A stretch of 64,000 nucleotides of DNA from NCBI RefSeq assembly GCF_001713455.1, contig NZ_CP016464.1:2466001-2530000 (forward strand), read 5' to 3'. The notes beneath the pieces are model-generated. The model ran no database searches, was not told the origin of the DNA, and worked only from the letters and a program-made list of their open reading frames with translations. The translations under genes were made by a program, and so were the position numbers. The stretch's first letter is position 1. Each line of letters begins with the position of its first letter. Source of the DNA: Bosea sp. RAC05. GTDB taxonomy: Bacteria > Pseudomonadota > Alphaproteobacteria > Rhizobiales > Beijerinckiaceae. Positions 1 to 10,605 of this stretch are shown one piece after another.

Positions 1-1
1 G

Positions 2-547
2 AACGAGACCTGGGGGCCGGAGTTCCTGTCGCTGAACCCCAACGGCAAGATCCCGGCGATCATCGACCCCGACGGTCCGGGCGGAAAGCCCTTCGCCCTG
101 TGGGAATCGGGCGCGATCCTGATCTATCTGGCCGAGAAGACCGGCAAGCTGCTCCCCACCGATCCCGCCGCCCGCTATGAGACGATCCAGTGGGTGATGT
201 TCCAGATGGCGGCCGTCGGCCCGATGTTCGGCCAGCTCGGCTTCTTCCACAAATTCGCCGGCAAGGACTACGAGGACAAGCGCCCGCGCGACCGCTACGC
301 CAATGAGAGCAAGCGGCTGCTCGGCGTGCTTGAGGACCGGCTGACGGGCCGCGACTGGATCATGGGCTCCGACTATACGATTGCCGACATCGCTTTGCTC
401 GGCTGGGTGCGCAACCTCGTCGGCTTCTATGGCGCGGGCGAGCTGGTGGACTATGCCAGCCTGAAGGCCGTGCCGGCGTGGCTCGAGCGCGGCCTGGCGC
501 GGCCGGCCGTCCAGCGCGGGCTGGAAATCCCCAAGCGGCCGGCGTGA
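2..547 (+). CDS. Glutathione S-transferase family protein, 5'-truncated by window edge
   Basis: The open frame runs in from the left edge, and 181 residues are visible. The first part carries a GST thioredoxin-fold signature (NPNGKIPAI, then a WESGAILIYLAEK stretch), followed by an all-helical C-terminal half. Family members conjugate glutathione or act as glutathione-dependent thiol reductases in the cytoplasm. Length against typical family members (about 200-230 residues) suggests only the first beta strand and the catalytic Ser/Cys/Tyr region are missing, so the subclass cannot be assigned. The next gene starts 11 bp downstream, so the two are probably cotranscribed. Confidence 0.85.
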   Translation, partial: NETWGPEFLSLNPNGKIPAIIDPDGPGGKPFALWESGAILIYLAEKTGKLLPTDPAARYETIQWVMFQMAAVGPMFGQLGFFHKFAGKDYEDKRPRDRYANESKRLLGVLEDRLTGRDWIMGSDYTIADIALLGWVRNLVGFYGAGELVDYASLKAVPAWLERGLARPAVQRGLEIPKRPA

Positions 548-558
548 GGGCAAGCGAC

Positions 559-915
559 ATGGCGATCACCATCTACGGCATCAAGAACTGCGACACGATG
601 AAGAAGGCGCGCGCCTGGCTCGACGGGCAGGGCGTCGCGCATGCCTTCCATGACTACAAGGCGAGCGGGATCGACCGTGCTGCGCTCGCGCGCTGGGTCG
701 GCGAGCATGGCTGGGAGACGGTGCTGAACCGGGCCGGCACGACCTTCCGCGCCCTGCCGGAGGCCGACAGGCAGGGCCTCGACGCCGACAGGGCGATCGG
801 GCTGATGCTGGCCCAGCCCTCGATGATCAAGCGCCCGGTGCTTGACCTCGGCGAACGGACGATCGTCGGCTTCAAGCCGGAGATCTATGCGGCGGCGCTG
901 AAACCGGCGGCGTGA
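559..915 (+). CDS. yffB: ArsC/Spx-family reductase, YffB-like
   Basis: A 118-residue thioredoxin-fold protein of the ArsC/Spx superfamily. It opens with a YGIKNCDTMKKA motif holding the single N-terminal active-site cysteine, and it also has the family GTTFR and IKRPVL segments. This matches the YffB subgroup, thought to use glutathione, rather than true arsenate reductase, but the physiological substrate is unknown. The ATG at 559 was chosen because it starts exactly at the first beta strand. It lies 11 bp after the GST stop, consistent with a small thiol-redox operon. Confidence 0.85.
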   Translation: MAITIYGIKNCDTMKKARAWLDGQGVAHAFHDYKASGIDRAALARWVGEHGWETVLNRAGTTFRALPEADRQGLDADRAIGLMLAQPSMIKRPVLDLGERTIVGFKPEIYAAALKPAA

Positions 916-985
916 AGCCGTCGGATCGGCCTCAACGTTGGACATTTGAAGCGTTGGAGCAACGCGGGCTTGAGAATCCGCAGTT

Positions 986-1756
986 ATGGTCCGACGCATG
1001 ATCGCTCCGTCTGCCGCAACGCGCCCCGCCTTCCCGAACGTCTCCTTCGGCCCGTTTCGCCTGCTGGAGGCCGTGCCCTGGCTGCTGGTCGCGGCGACGA
1101 TGCGGGTCATCGCCTTCGCCGGCGGGCTGATCGCGCTGCCCGCCATCATGCTGGCCAACATCGCGCTCCTGCTCGCCTTCGTGATCGTGACCTGGCGGAT
1201 GGTGCTGGCCACCGACGGACGCAGCGGGCTCGGGCTGCTCGGCCTGAGCCAGCAGATCGGGATGGCACGCGCCGTGCTGCCGCCGATCTTCGGTTTGCTC
1301 GTGGCGGCGACGGCGGTGGCGGCTGTGACCGGGCTGACCGGCCGGCCGGGCGAGTTCATGCTCGGCTTCGATGGCATCGCCTTCGATCAGGCCAGCCATG
1401 CCGGCCGCCTCTGGAGCGCCCTCGTCGCCGCGCTCGTGCTGCTGATGGTGCTGCAGGTCGACGAGGCGTCGAAACCCAGCCTGCTCAGGGCGATCAGGCG
1501 GTTTGGGGACCATGCGCGCTGGCTCATCCTCGGCGTTCTGCTCGTCGCGGCGGTGGCGGTCCTGCTGCATCCCATTCAGGGCTATGTCCGCGGATGGGTG
1601 ACCCAGATGTGGCAGGATTCCCCGCTGCCCGTGGCGCTCAAGAGCCTGCTGTCGATGATCTTCATCTTCTCCTTCGCGACGGTGCGTCTCTGGCTGACGG
1701 TCGGCATCCTCGTCTTCGCGTTGCGCCAGTCCTACCGCGCGCAGCCGGGGGCCTGA
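986..1756 (+). CDS. Multi-pass inner-membrane protein of unknown function
   Basis: About 256 residues with roughly six hydrophobic segments. The first two lie near residues 28-70, followed by one near 95-115, one near 145-160, one near 175-195 and a last one near 230-250. A charged amphipathic connector sits in the middle. I recognise no family signature or catalytic motif. The start could be the ATG at 986 or at 998; neither has a strong ribosome binding site. It stands between the yffB-like gene and tgt with short gaps on both sides. The frame is clearly preferred over its antisense shadow because of the coherent membrane topology. Confidence 0.6.
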   Translation: MVRRMIAPSAATRPAFPNVSFGPFRLLEAVPWLLVAATMRVIAFAGGLIALPAIMLANIALLLAFVIVTWRMVLATDGRSGLGLLGLSQQIGMARAVLPPIFGLLVAATAVAAVTGLTGRPGEFMLGFDGIAFDQASHAGRLWSALVAALVLLMVLQVDEASKPSLLRAIRRFGDHARWLILGVLLVAAVAVLLHPIQGYVRGWVTQMWQDSPLPVALKSLLSMIFIFSFATVRLWLTVGILVFALRQSYRAQPGA

Positions 1757-1813
1757 CATTGCGGCGGCTGCAGCCTCTTCCCTAATCACGCCCGCTGCTC
1801 TACCTCGCGGGCC

Positions 1814-2986
1814 ATGACCGCATTGCCCCCGTCCGTGCCGGCCGCCCCCGCTCCCGCGACCGACTTCAGCTTCCATCTCCATGCCCGCGACGGCGCCGCC
1901 CGGACGGGTGAGATCCGCATGCCGCGCGGCGTCATCCGCACGCCGGCCTTCATGCCGGTGGGCACGGCCGCGACGGTCAAGGGGATGTATCCCGACCAGG
2001 TGCGGGCGCTCGGCGCCGATGTCGTGCTCGGCAACACCTATCACCTGATGCTGCGGCCGGGCGCCGAGCGGGTCGCGGGGCTCGGCGGCCTGCACCGCTT
2101 CATGAACTGGCCGCACCCGATCCTGACCGATTCCGGCGGCTTCCAGGTGATGTCGCTGGCCAATCTGCGCAAGTTGACCGAGGAGGGCGTCGCCTTCCGC
2201 TCCCATATCGACGGCTCGAAGCACATGCTCTCGCCCGAGCGTTCGGTCGAGATCCAGAACCTGCTCGGCTCCGACATCGTCATGCAGCTCGACGAATGCG
2301 TCTCGCTGCCCTGCGAGGACAAGGTCGCCGAGAAGGCGATGCGCCTGTCGCTGCGCTGGGCGCAGCGCTGCAAGGACGCCTTCGGCCACCATCCCGGCCG
2401 GGCGCTCTTCGGCATCGTCCAGGGCGGGGCGGTGCCGCATCTGCGCGTCGAGAGCGCGCGCGAACTCGCGGCGATGGACCTCAAGGGCTATGCCGTCGGC
2501 GGACTGGCTGTCGGCGAGCCGCAGGAGATCATGCTGGCGATGATCGAGACGGTCGAGCCGCATCTGCCCGTCGAGAAGCCGCGCTATCTGATGGGTGTCG
2601 GCACGCCCGACGACATCGTCGAGGCGGTGCGCCGCGGCATCGACATGTTCGACTGCGTGATGCCGACGCGGGCCGGCCGCCACGGCCAGATCTTCACCCG
2701 CTTCGGCCGGATGAACCTGAAGAACGCCAGGCACGCCGACGATCCGCGCCCGGTCGACGAAGGCTCGTCCTGCCCCGCCGCGAACGGCTGGTCGCGCGCC
2801 TATCTCCACCACCTCGTCAAGGCCGAGGAGATGCTCGGCAAGATGCTGCTGACCTGGATCAACCTCGCCTATTACCAGGAGCTGATGGCCGGCCTGCGTG
2901 CCGCCATCGCCGAGGGGCGGCTGGAGGATTTCGTCGCGCAGACCAAGGAAGGCTGGGCGAGGGGCGACATCCCCGGCACGCCGTGA
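1814..2986 (+). CDS. tgt: tRNA-guanine transglycosylase (queuine tRNA-ribosyltransferase)
   Basis: This 390-residue protein exchanges guanine-34 for preQ1 in tRNAs with GUN anticodons, a step in queuosine synthesis. Visible hallmarks are [11 protein letters not shown], the LTDSGGFQ motif (catalytic Asp near 106), [15 protein letters not shown], and MFDCVMPTR with the nucleophile Asp280. Residue numbering coincides with the Zymomonas mobilis enzyme. Unusually, of the four structural zinc ligands (C318, C320, C323, H349) only C320 remains; the others are Ser, Ala and Ile (see finding). queF, another queuosine gene, lies about 4 kb downstream. The stop overlaps the GTG of the next gene, indicating translational coupling. 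Confidence 0.96.
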   Translation: MTALPPSVPAAPAPATDFSFHLHARDGAARTGEIRMPRGVIRTPAFMPVGTAATVKGMYPDQVRALGADVVLGNTYHLMLRPGAERVAGLGGLHRFMNWPHPILTDSGGFQVMSLANLRKLTEEGVAFRSHIDGSKHMLSPERSVEIQNLLGSDIVMQLDECVSLPCEDKVAEKAMRLSLRWAQRCKDAFGHHPGRALFGIVQGGAVPHLRVESARELAAMDLKGYAVGGLAVGEPQEIMLAMIETVEPHLPVEKPRYLMGVGTPDDIVEAVRRGIDMFDCVMPTRAGRHGQIFTRFGRMNLKNARHADDPRPVDEGSSCPAANGWSRAYLHHLVKAEEMLGKMLLTWINLAYYQELMAGLRAAIAEGRLEDFVAQTKEGWARGDIPGTP

Positions 2987-3768
2987 TCGACCCCTGGTTC
3001 CTGATGCTGGCGGCGAAGATGGCGACCGCGGCTGCCATCGTCGTCGGCTGCTCGCTTCTGGCCGAGCGCAGCGGGCCGCTGATCGCAGCCCTGATCGCCA
3101 CCCTGCCGATTTCGGCCGGGCCGGTCCTGGTCTTCCTCGCGCTCGAACACGATGCGGCCTTCATCGCGGAGAGTGCGCTCGGGGCCATGACGTCCAACAT
3201 CGCCAATGCCGGGCTGAGCTGCGCCTATGTGCTGCTGGCGCAGCGCTTCGGCACGGTGCTCTGCCTCGCCGCAGCGCTGGCGGCCTGGTGCGCGACGCTG
3301 CTGCTGATGCGCGGCCTCGATCTCTCTTTCCCGATGATGACCGTCGCCACCATCGCGATCTATGGCGGGCTTCACCGGCTGTTCCGGCCCTATCTCGCGG
3401 CGCGTCCCGACCGGCCGCCGGGGCGGCCATGGTATCTCATCCCGATGCGGGCTGGCTTCGTCGCGGTTCTCGCTGGCGCGGTGACGACGCTCAGCGCCCA
3501 TGTCGGGCCGGGCTGGTCGGGCTCGCTCGCGGCCCTGCCGGTGGTTCTCAGCAGCATGATCGCGATGCTGCAGCCACGCATCGGCGGCCCCGCCACGGCC
3601 GCCGTTCTCGCCAATGGCGCGCTCCCGTTGATCGGCTTTGGCCTCGCGCTGGCGGCGCTGCATCTGACGGCCGTGCCGTTGGGCTCGGCCGCTGCGCTCA
3701 GCCTCGCGCTCGCCATTGCCGTCGGCTGGAATCTCGGCGTGATGCGGCTAAGCCGCCGGGCGGGCTGA
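2983..3768 (+). CDS. Polytopic membrane protein, unknown function
   Basis: A 261-residue hydrophobic protein with about eight to nine predicted transmembrane segments and very short loops. It starts with a GTG that overlaps the tgt stop (GTGA), so it is read by translational coupling. No RBS is needed and no upstream ATG is in frame. I see no transporter signature I can name. The pattern of paired helices with small Gly/Ala-rich segments (such as [15 protein letters not shown]) suggests a small transporter or permease-like fold, but this is inference. Its last 21 bases overlap the end of the convergent EamA gene. Confidence 0.7.
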   Translation: MIDPWFLMLAAKMATAAAIVVGCSLLAERSGPLIAALIATLPISAGPVLVFLALEHDAAFIAESALGAMTSNIANAGLSCAYVLLAQRFGTVLCLAAALAAWCATLLLMRGLDLSFPMMTVATIAIYGGLHRLFRPYLAARPDRPPGRPWYLIPMRAGFVAVLAGAVTTLSAHVGPGWSGSLAALPVVLSSMIAMLQPRIGGPATAAVLANGALPLIGFGLALAALHLTAVPLGSAAALSLALAIAVGWNLGVMRLSRRAG

Positions 3769-4680
3769 ACGCCGCCAGGAGGCCACGAACAGGCCCGCGA
3801 TGATCAGGCCGATGCCGGCGACCTGCAGCCCGCTCGGGATCTCGCCCAGCACGGGGATGGCGAGCAGCGTTCCGATGATCGGAATCGTCGGAGGAAAGCG
3901 CCCGGCCACCGCCGGCCCCATCCGCCGGGCCGCGACGCTCCACAGCCACAGTCCGAGGATGACGTTCAGCACGCCCTGGTTGATGCCGTGCAGCACGATG
4001 ACCCACCAGGGCGCGACGTCGAAGCCGCGGAAGAAGAACAGCGCGTAGAACGGCAGATAGGCCATCGACAGCACCGCGACCACGCTGGTCGCCTTCAGCG
4101 GGTCGAGCCGCCAGAGCTGCACAAGCAGCGGATACATGCCCCAGATCAGCCCGACGCCGACGAAGCAGAGGTCGCCGAACAGGATCGAGGGGTTGGTGTG
4201 GGTCGTGCCGGCAATGCCGAGGCAGGCCAGGCCGAGCAGCACGGCGACGATGCCGACGACGAGCTGGCGCGTGATGATCGCGCCGAACAGCGCGACGCTG
4301 CCGATGATCGAGATCACCGTCACGAGACCGGGCCCGATCGTCGCGCCATGGGCGGCCGGCGCATAGGTCACGCCGGTCAGCAGCAGATAGCTCATCGGGA
4401 AGCCGCTCATTACGGCGAGCAGCACGCCGCGGCCCCAGCCGAGCCCGTTGCAGCCTTTCACCCCGCCCGCGATGAAACCTGGCAGCAGCAGCAGGCCGGC
4501 GATGCCGAAGCGCAAGGCGAGGAGGTCATGCGAGGTCAGGCCGTTCAGCACCGCGTGTCGGCTGACCACGAAATTCGAGCCGAAGATCAGCATCGCCAGC
4601 ACCATGCCGGCAAAGGCCAGCCGCCACAGGCGCCGGTCTCGCAGGCGGGCGGCTTCCGACAGGGGCGCGGTCTGATGCAT
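3748..4680 (-). CDS. EamA/DMT-family transporter
   Basis: A 310-residue inner-membrane protein with ten predicted helices arranged as two EamA repeats. The first repeat starts with a FGSNFVVSRHAVL segment, and the second with a FGDLCFVGVGLIWGMYPLLV stretch. Members of the drug/metabolite transporter superfamily export small metabolites such as amino acids or purines; the substrate is not predictable here. The ATG at 4680 begins just before the first helix; an upstream in-frame extension is arginine-rich and unlikely to be translated. The 3' end overlaps the plus-strand gene by 21 bases. Confidence 0.85.
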   Translation of the reverse strand: MHQTAPLSEAARLRDRRLWRLAFAGMVLAMLIFGSNFVVSRHAVLNGLTSHDLLALRFGIAGLLLLPGFIAGGVKGCNGLGWGRGVLLAVMSGFPMSYLLLTGVTYAPAAHGATIGPGLVTVISIIGSVALFGAIITRQLVVGIVAVLLGLACLGIAGTTHTNPSILFGDLCFVGVGLIWGMYPLLVQLWRLDPLKATSVVAVLSMAYLPFYALFFFRGFDVAPWWVIVLHGINQGVLNVILGLWLWSVAARRMGPAVAGRFPPTIPIIGTLLAIPVLGEIPSGLQVAGIGLIIAGLFVASWRRSARPAA

Positions 4681-4879
4681 CAGCCGGTATCGCCCGTTTC
4701 GTCGGCCACGCGTTAGCGCCCGGGCTGCATGGCCCCCGCGCGAATTCCGCGCTGCCGCGCCCCCGGCGCATGGCGCCGGAAACAATCCGAGATGAAACGC
4801 CGCAATTGCTCCGCGCTTCGGCCCTCGCGGGGCCGAACGCGCCCGCTCTTGTGAGGCCGTTCACGGAGGGTAGTCGGAC

Positions 4880-5554
4880 ATGACGGATTCGGTCTTCACG
4901 GCCACGGCCAGGTTCCTGCGGGGCGTCGGCGCACAGGCGACCGTTTCGGTCGCGGCCTCCGCACTGGCGGCGGCCGTGCTCGCTTTGCCTGCGGGCATTC
5001 CGCTGCCGTTCTTCGGCGCATCCGCCCAGACCGAGGCGGCCGGCGCACGGCAGGAGCGCTGGGTCTCGCCCGTGGCCTCGGATGGCAAGATCCGCGAGCG
5101 GCATCAGGATGCCACGGCCAGCGAGCCGCCGCTGCGGGCCGCCCAGGGGCTGATCAGCCCGGCGGCGATCGTGATGCCGATGTCGCTCGACTGGAAGCTG
5201 CCTGCGACCGACATCGCCGCCCTGCGGCAGGAGCGGCCGGCTGCCGCCGAGCCGCGGCTCCATCTCGTGCAGGCGCAGGCCGCGGCGACGGTCCAGCCGT
5301 CTCCGCCGCGCCGCCCTGTCATCGAGCGGGCGGTGGTGACCGCGGACGCTGCGCCGCTCCAGATCGCTCCCGCCGTTCAGGCTGTGGCCGTGGAAGGCGG
5401 CGCGCCGTCCCAGCCGCAACTGAGGGTTCTGGGGGTGGCGATGCCCACCCCGGTCGCCCGCGTCGGCGACGCGATGTCCGGGGCGGTCGGTGTCGTCGGC
5501 GCGGCCGGCATCTGGACGCTGTCGCGCGCCTCCAGCCTGCTGCCGCGCCTGTGA
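4880..5554 (+). CDS. Hypothetical protein with N-terminal hydrophobic segment
   Basis: A 224-residue protein with a hydrophobic stretch at about residues 20-46 that could be a signal peptide or membrane anchor. An Ala/Pro/Gln-rich, low-complexity region follows, and a short hydrophobic segment (GVVGAAGIW) lies near the C-terminus. No domain is recognisable. A GGAGGGT ribosome-binding-like stretch precedes the ATG. It lies alone between two minus-strand genes (the EamA transporter and eno), so it is probably a single-gene unit. The composition resembles envelope-associated linker proteins, but the function is unknown. Confidence 0.6.
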   Translation: MTDSVFTATARFLRGVGAQATVSVAASALAAAVLALPAGIPLPFFGASAQTEAAGARQERWVSPVASDGKIRERHQDATASEPPLRAAQGLISPAAIVMPMSLDWKLPATDIAALRQERPAAAEPRLHLVQAQAAATVQPSPPRRPVIERAVVTADAAPLQIAPAVQAVAVEGGAPSQPQLRVLGVAMPTPVARVGDAMSGAVGVVGAAGIWTLSRASSLLPRL

Positions 5555-5558
5555 CGGC

Positions 5559-6887
<1,329 letters not shown>

Positions 6888-7038
6888 CTAGCCAAGCGCC
6901 CGGCCCGCGGGAAGCCCCGATCGCCCGAGAGAGTCGTCCGGTTGCCTCCTGCGACCGTCGCCTGTGCCTCCCCGGAACGGCCTGCCGCTTGCGGACCTGC
7001 CGATGCCGACAGCGGCGCTGTTCCATCGGGAGACGACT

Positions 7039-7164
7039 ATGTTCCAGATCTTGTCCAACAACCGCCGGCCCTCGCGGGGCATCGTGCTGGCCTGCGTCGC
7101 CGTGACGGTGCTGTACTGGGTCGGTCTCTGCCTGGTCGCCGGCCGCCCGATCTGGTTCTGGTGA
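7039..7164 (+). CDS. Small single-helix membrane protein (putative)
   Basis: A 41-residue ORF with a GGGAG ribosome-binding-like sequence about 8 bases upstream of the ATG. The peptide has a short basic N-terminus (NNRRPSRG) followed by one hydrophobic helix (IVLACVAVTVLYWVGLCLV) and an aromatic tail. This is the topology of small inner-membrane proteins. It lies between the divergent eno promoter region and queF. Support is limited to the RBS and composition, so it may be noncoding. Confidence 0.4.
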   Translation: MFQILSNNRRPSRGIVLACVAVTVLYWVGLCLVAGRPIWFW

Positions 7165-7248
7165 GGGCTGCGGCACCGGCGCCCGCGAAAACCGGTTCCC
7201 ACCCGGCATGACCTTGCTCTAGAAGGCGGCCAACCTCAGGAGCCTTCC

Positions 7249-7704
7249 ATGTCCCTCGATGCCGCGACCCTGCAACTCGGGCAGCAGACCGGGCTGCCCG
7301 CCTCGCCGGAGGAGGCGCGCCTCGACCGCGTCCCCAATCCCCATGCCGGGACGCCCTATCTGGCGCGCTTCACCTGCCCGGAGTTCACCTCGATCTGCCC
7401 GGTCACCGGCCAGCCCGATTTCGGTATCCTCGTGATCGACTATCTGCCGGGGAAATGGCTGGTCGAGTCAAAGTCGCTGAAGCTCTATCTCGGCGCCTTC
7501 CGCAATCACGGCGCCTTCCATGAGGACTGCACCGTCGGCATCGGCAAGACGCTGGTCGAGTTACTCGAGCCGGAGTGGTTCCGCATCGGCGGCTACTGGT
7601 ATCCGCGCGGCGGCATCCCGATCGACGTCTTCTGGCAGACGGGCGAGCCGCCCAAGGGCCTCTGGCTGCCCGACCAGGGCGTCGCACCCTATCGCGGGCG
7701 CTGA
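7249..7704 (+). CDS. queF: NADPH-dependent 7-cyano-7-deazaguanine reductase
   Basis: A 151-residue single-domain (type I) QueF that reduces preQ0 to preQ1 for queuosine synthesis in the cytoplasm. The nucleophilic cysteine sits in [15 protein letters not shown] with the general-acid Asp a few residues later. The family NADPH-binding motif ESKSLK and the downstream FHEDC segment are intact. It supplies the base inserted by tgt, which is in the same window. An AGGAG sequence precedes the ATG (ggagccttccATG). A perfect GC hairpin follows the stop. Confidence 0.96.
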   Translation: MSLDAATLQLGQQTGLPASPEEARLDRVPNPHAGTPYLARFTCPEFTSICPVTGQPDFGILVIDYLPGKWLVESKSLKLYLGAFRNHGAFHEDCTVGIGKTLVELLEPEWFRIGGYWYPRGGIPIDVFWQTGEPPKGLWLPDQGVAPYRGR

Positions 7705-7705
7705 C

Positions 7706-7727
7706 GGCCCGGCCGGGCGGCCGGGCC
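7706..7727. terminator. Hairpin between convergent queF and TadG-like genes
   Basis: A perfect 9-bp inverted repeat, GGCCCGGCC / GGCCGGGCC, with a GGGC loop lies directly after the queF stop and 9 bp before the end of the convergent gene. There is no U-run on either strand, so it is a plausible bidirectional transcription barrier or RNA-end stabiliser rather than a classical intrinsic terminator. Confidence 0.45.
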
Positions 7728-7735
7728 ATCAGGTC

Positions 7736-9235
7736 TCACTGCGACAGGCGCAGGCTGGTCAGCGACTGGCCGATCGACTGGAAGGCGGCGGTCAGGGCAG
7801 CGGCGTCGGTCGCGTCGTAATAGTGACCGGCGCTGGTCGCGCAGCCCTGCAGCATGGTCTTCGCGGCCACGTCGGTGACGGCGAAGGCGACCGTGAAGAC
7901 CTCGATCTTCTTCGACTTCGCGTAGTCGCAGATCTTTGTCGTGTCGACGTTTGTCGTCGTGACGTGCCCATTGTTAGTGGCGTTCTGGTGGGTGCCGTCC
8001 GAGGCGCGGAAATACATGGTGTTCGCGCCGTCCGTCATCAGCACCATCGCCTTGCGCGGCATCTTGTTGGCGGTGTCGTAGGCCTTGGCCTCCGCGAAGG
8101 GCGCGGTGGGGGACAGCACGTTGACGCCCCAGATCAGCCCGCCCGGAATATAGGTCGAGGGCTTGTAGCCGCCGATGTTGATGATCAGGTTGTCGATCGC
8201 GCTGGTTAGAACGGCCTTGTCGGAGGTCAGGGGCACGATCGGGTTGAGGCAGCGCTGGCTGGTGCCGAGGAAGCCCGTATAGGGCGAGGTCGGCTCGCTG
8301 TCGTTAAGGCGCAACTCGCCGGTCTTGCGCGACAGGACGCAGCCATACCACTTGTAGTTGGTCACGGTCGTCTTGGCGGGCGTGGGGCCGCTGCAGGACT
8401 GGTAGGGCGTGATCGGCTGCTGGACGCAGGTCTGCGGCGTGCAGTCATAGGTCGAGACGACGCCGTCGGTCGTCGAGGTGCAGGTCTTCGGCGCCCCCTT
8501 CGTGCAGACCTGCTTCGTCGAGATCGTCTTGCAGTTGTAGGGAACGGCGGGCGTGGTGGTCGTCGTCGAATAGTCTGCGGGGACGGACATCCAGGCCTGG
8601 TTGCGGTTGCCGACGCCGACATTGACGTAGTCGGCGAAGGGCACGATGCCGATCTTCACATTGGTGCCGCCCTGGGCGAGGATCGTGTTGATCAGGTTTT
8701 TCGCGGCCGATTTCAGCACGGTGATCTTGGAGCCGCCGCCGCCGGCGCTGTCCGACATCGACCAGGTGTTGTCGAGCACGAGCGCCATCTCGACGGTACC
8801 GGTGACCTCCTTCAGCGCGGCCGAGCGCGAGCTGAACCCCATCGTCGTGAAGCCGATGATCGACATCAGCGTGGTGTCGAGCACGCCGCTGCTCTCGATC
8901 GTCACGGTGCCCGACGATTCCTGAAAGTCGAACTTGGTGATCTGGATGTTCTGGCCAGCCATACCGCTCGTGTTGGCGATGAAGAACTTGTCGGCCGCCG
9001 CACGCATGGTGGCGGCATCCTTGCTCGGCAGCCTCGCTGCGGCGAGCGCGGCGGAATCGGTCGCCGCCTGCAGGCCGGAATGGGCCTTGCTGAGCCGCCC
9101 ATAGTCGACGACCGCTCCGGCCATGCAGATCACTGCGACGCCCGCGAATGCGAACATCGTGACGGTTGCGCCGGATTCATCGCGGCGGAAACGGCGGGCA
9201 AACCCCAAGACAGCATCCCGATAGGACTGGCGCAT
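7736..9235 (-). CDS. TadE/TadG-like pilus-assembly protein with VWA domain
   Basis: A 499-residue protein. The N-terminus has a basic stretch and then a class-III-pilin-like helix (TMFAFAGVAVICMAGAVVDYG) with the RRDESGATV motif typical of TadE/TadG-like proteins. A von Willebrand factor A domain follows from about residue 150, with a MIDAS-like DNTWSMS motif (Thr in place of the first Ser). Between about residues 233 and 299 there is a Thr- and Cys-rich insertion containing seven cysteines. Such proteins are secreted or membrane-anchored and linked to Flp pili. No other tad genes are in the window, so this is a stand-alone copy. Signal-like N-terminus and VWA support are strong; the role is not. 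Confidence 0.85.
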   Translation of the reverse strand: MRQSYRDAVLGFARRFRRDESGATVTMFAFAGVAVICMAGAVVDYGRLSKAHSGLQAATDSAALAAARLPSKDAATMRAAADKFFIANTSGMAGQNIQITKFDFQESSGTVTIESSGVLDTTLMSIIGFTTMGFSSRSAALKEVTGTVEMALVLDNTWSMSDSAGGGGSKITVLKSAAKNLINTILAQGGTNVKIGIVPFADYVNVGVGNRNQAWMSVPADYSTTTTTPAVPYNCKTISTKQVCTKGAPKTCTSTTDGVVSTYDCTPQTCVQQPITPYQSCSGPTPAKTTVTNYKWYGCVLSRKTGELRLNDSEPTSPYTGFLGTSQRCLNPIVPLTSDKAVLTSAIDNLIINIGGYKPSTYIPGGLIWGVNVLSPTAPFAEAKAYDTANKMPRKAMVLMTDGANTMYFRASDGTHQNATNNGHVTTTNVDTTKICDYAKSKKIEVFTVAFAVTDVAAKTMLQGCATSAGHYYDATDAAALTAAFQSIGQSLTSLRLSQ

Positions 9236-9390
9236 CGCAGCCTCACAACTCTGGCGATGGCCCCATGACTATCCGAGCGAGCGCCGGAAGCCTGAAGCCG
9301 TTCACGATGCCGGATGTTATGCTGGCGAGAGGTTGCGATTCCGTTCCGTCAATCGATGAAACTCCGCGATGTTTCGCATTTTATCGGATG

Positions 9391-10605
9391 TCAGGTCCGG
9401 CTGCGCGGAACCGGCAGGATGCGCGGTGTGAGATAGCCGAACAGGGCGATCGCGATCGCGAAGGCGAGGATGGCGATCGGGGTTCCCAGGACGCTCATAG
9501 CCGCGCCCATCGCCAGCGGCCCGGTGGCCTGGCCGAGGAAGAAGCAGCAGGCGAACAAGGCCATGGCGGATCCGCGGGCGGCAGGGGCGAGCTCTGTCGC
9601 CTGTGCCTGGAACGTGCCGTGCAGCAGGAAGAAGCCGAAGCCCTGCAGTGCGAAGAGCGGGATCGCGCTCCACCAGACCCAGTCGAAGGCGAAGAGGGAG
9701 AGGCCGATCGCGCAGACCACCCCGCCCAGGCGAGTCATCAATGTCGGGCCCAGCCGCTCGACCAGGATGCGCGTCATCAGCCCGTAGACCAGGCAGCCGA
9801 AGCCCATCCCGGCGATGACGAGACCGGCCTCGGCCGGACCGACACCCGACCGCGCGAACAGGATCGCGGCGACATAGGCCGGGATGCCGAACAGCAGGAG
9901 ACCCTCGATCACCACCAGCCCGTAGAGCAGCTTGGTCCGCGGGTTGGCGAACACGATGCGGTAGTTGGCGAGCGCGCCCGCGACGCTGAGCCCGGCGCGC
10001 GTCACGTTGCGTCGCGGCTTGAGGACCAGCGCGACCAGCACCGCCGCCAGCGCGGCGACGATGGCCGCCGAGAGGAAGGCGGCCCGCCAGCCGGCATGGG
10101 TGGCGATGAGCCCGGAACAGGCCGAGCCCGACATCTGCCCGATGATCATCAGGACGAGGAAGCGCCCGAGCGCGATCTGGCGTTCCTGCATCGGAGCGCG
10201 GTCGCCGATCGCGGCCATGGCGATGGGGATGATCCCGCCCGCGGCGATGCCGGTGACCGCGCGCACCGCCGTCATGATCTCGTAGGACTGCGAGAGCGCG
10301 GCCACCGTCGAGAACAGGGCCAGCGCAATGAGGCAGGTCAGGATCGTCCGGATCTTGCCGATGGCGTCCGCGACCGGCCCGAGGAAGGGCTGGCCGAGCG
10401 CATAGGCCAGCGAGAACCCCGTCACCATCATCACGATCTGCGGCACGCTGCGCGCGAACTCGCCGGCGAGCGTCGGAATCAGCGGATCGATGATCCGCAT
10501 CGTGAAGGTTGAGGCGAAGCCGCAGGCGCCGAGGACGAGGATGAGGGCGGGCAGCGAGGTGGGGGCCGGCGCGTCGGCCGGTCCCGGAGGCGGTGTTTCA
10601 GACAT
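9391..10605 (-). CDS. MFS transporter, drug:H+ antiporter-like
   Basis: A 404-residue protein with twelve predicted helices. It has a first-helix segment ending in [14 protein letters not shown] and an MFS loop-2-like [13 protein letters not shown] motif. The family exports drugs or takes up metabolites with protons; the substrate is unknown. The chosen ATG at 10605 overlaps the end of kdsA by 8 bases, indicating cotranscription and translational coupling after kdsA. The N-terminal Pro-rich stretch before helix 1 is cytoplasmic. The 3' end is followed by about 155 bp with no gene before the TadG-like start. Confidence 0.87.
   Translation of the reverse strand: MSETPPPGPADAPAPTSLPALILVLGACGFASTFTMRIIDPLIPTLAGEFARSVPQIVMMVTGFSLAYALGQPFLGPVADAIGKIRTILTCLIALALFSTVAALSQSYEIMTAVRAVTGIAAGGIIPIAMAAIGDRAPMQERQIALGRFLVLMIIGQMSGSACSGLIATHAGWRAAFLSAAIVAALAAVLVALVLKPRRNVTRAGLSVAGALANYRIVFANPRTKLLYGLVVIEGLLLFGIPAYVAAILFARSGVGPAEAGLVIAGMGFGCLVYGLMTRILVERLGPTLMTRLGGVVCAIGLSLFAFDWVWWSAIPLFALQGFGFFLLHGTFQAQATELAPAARGSAMALFACCFFLGQATGPLAMGAAMSVLGTPIAILAFAIAIALFGYLTPRILPVPRSRT

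Noticed and set aside
932..2812. Long minus-strand frame opposite tgt and the membrane protein gene
   Set aside because: His/Arg/Gln/Asp-rich shadow; tgt on the plus strand is unambiguous.
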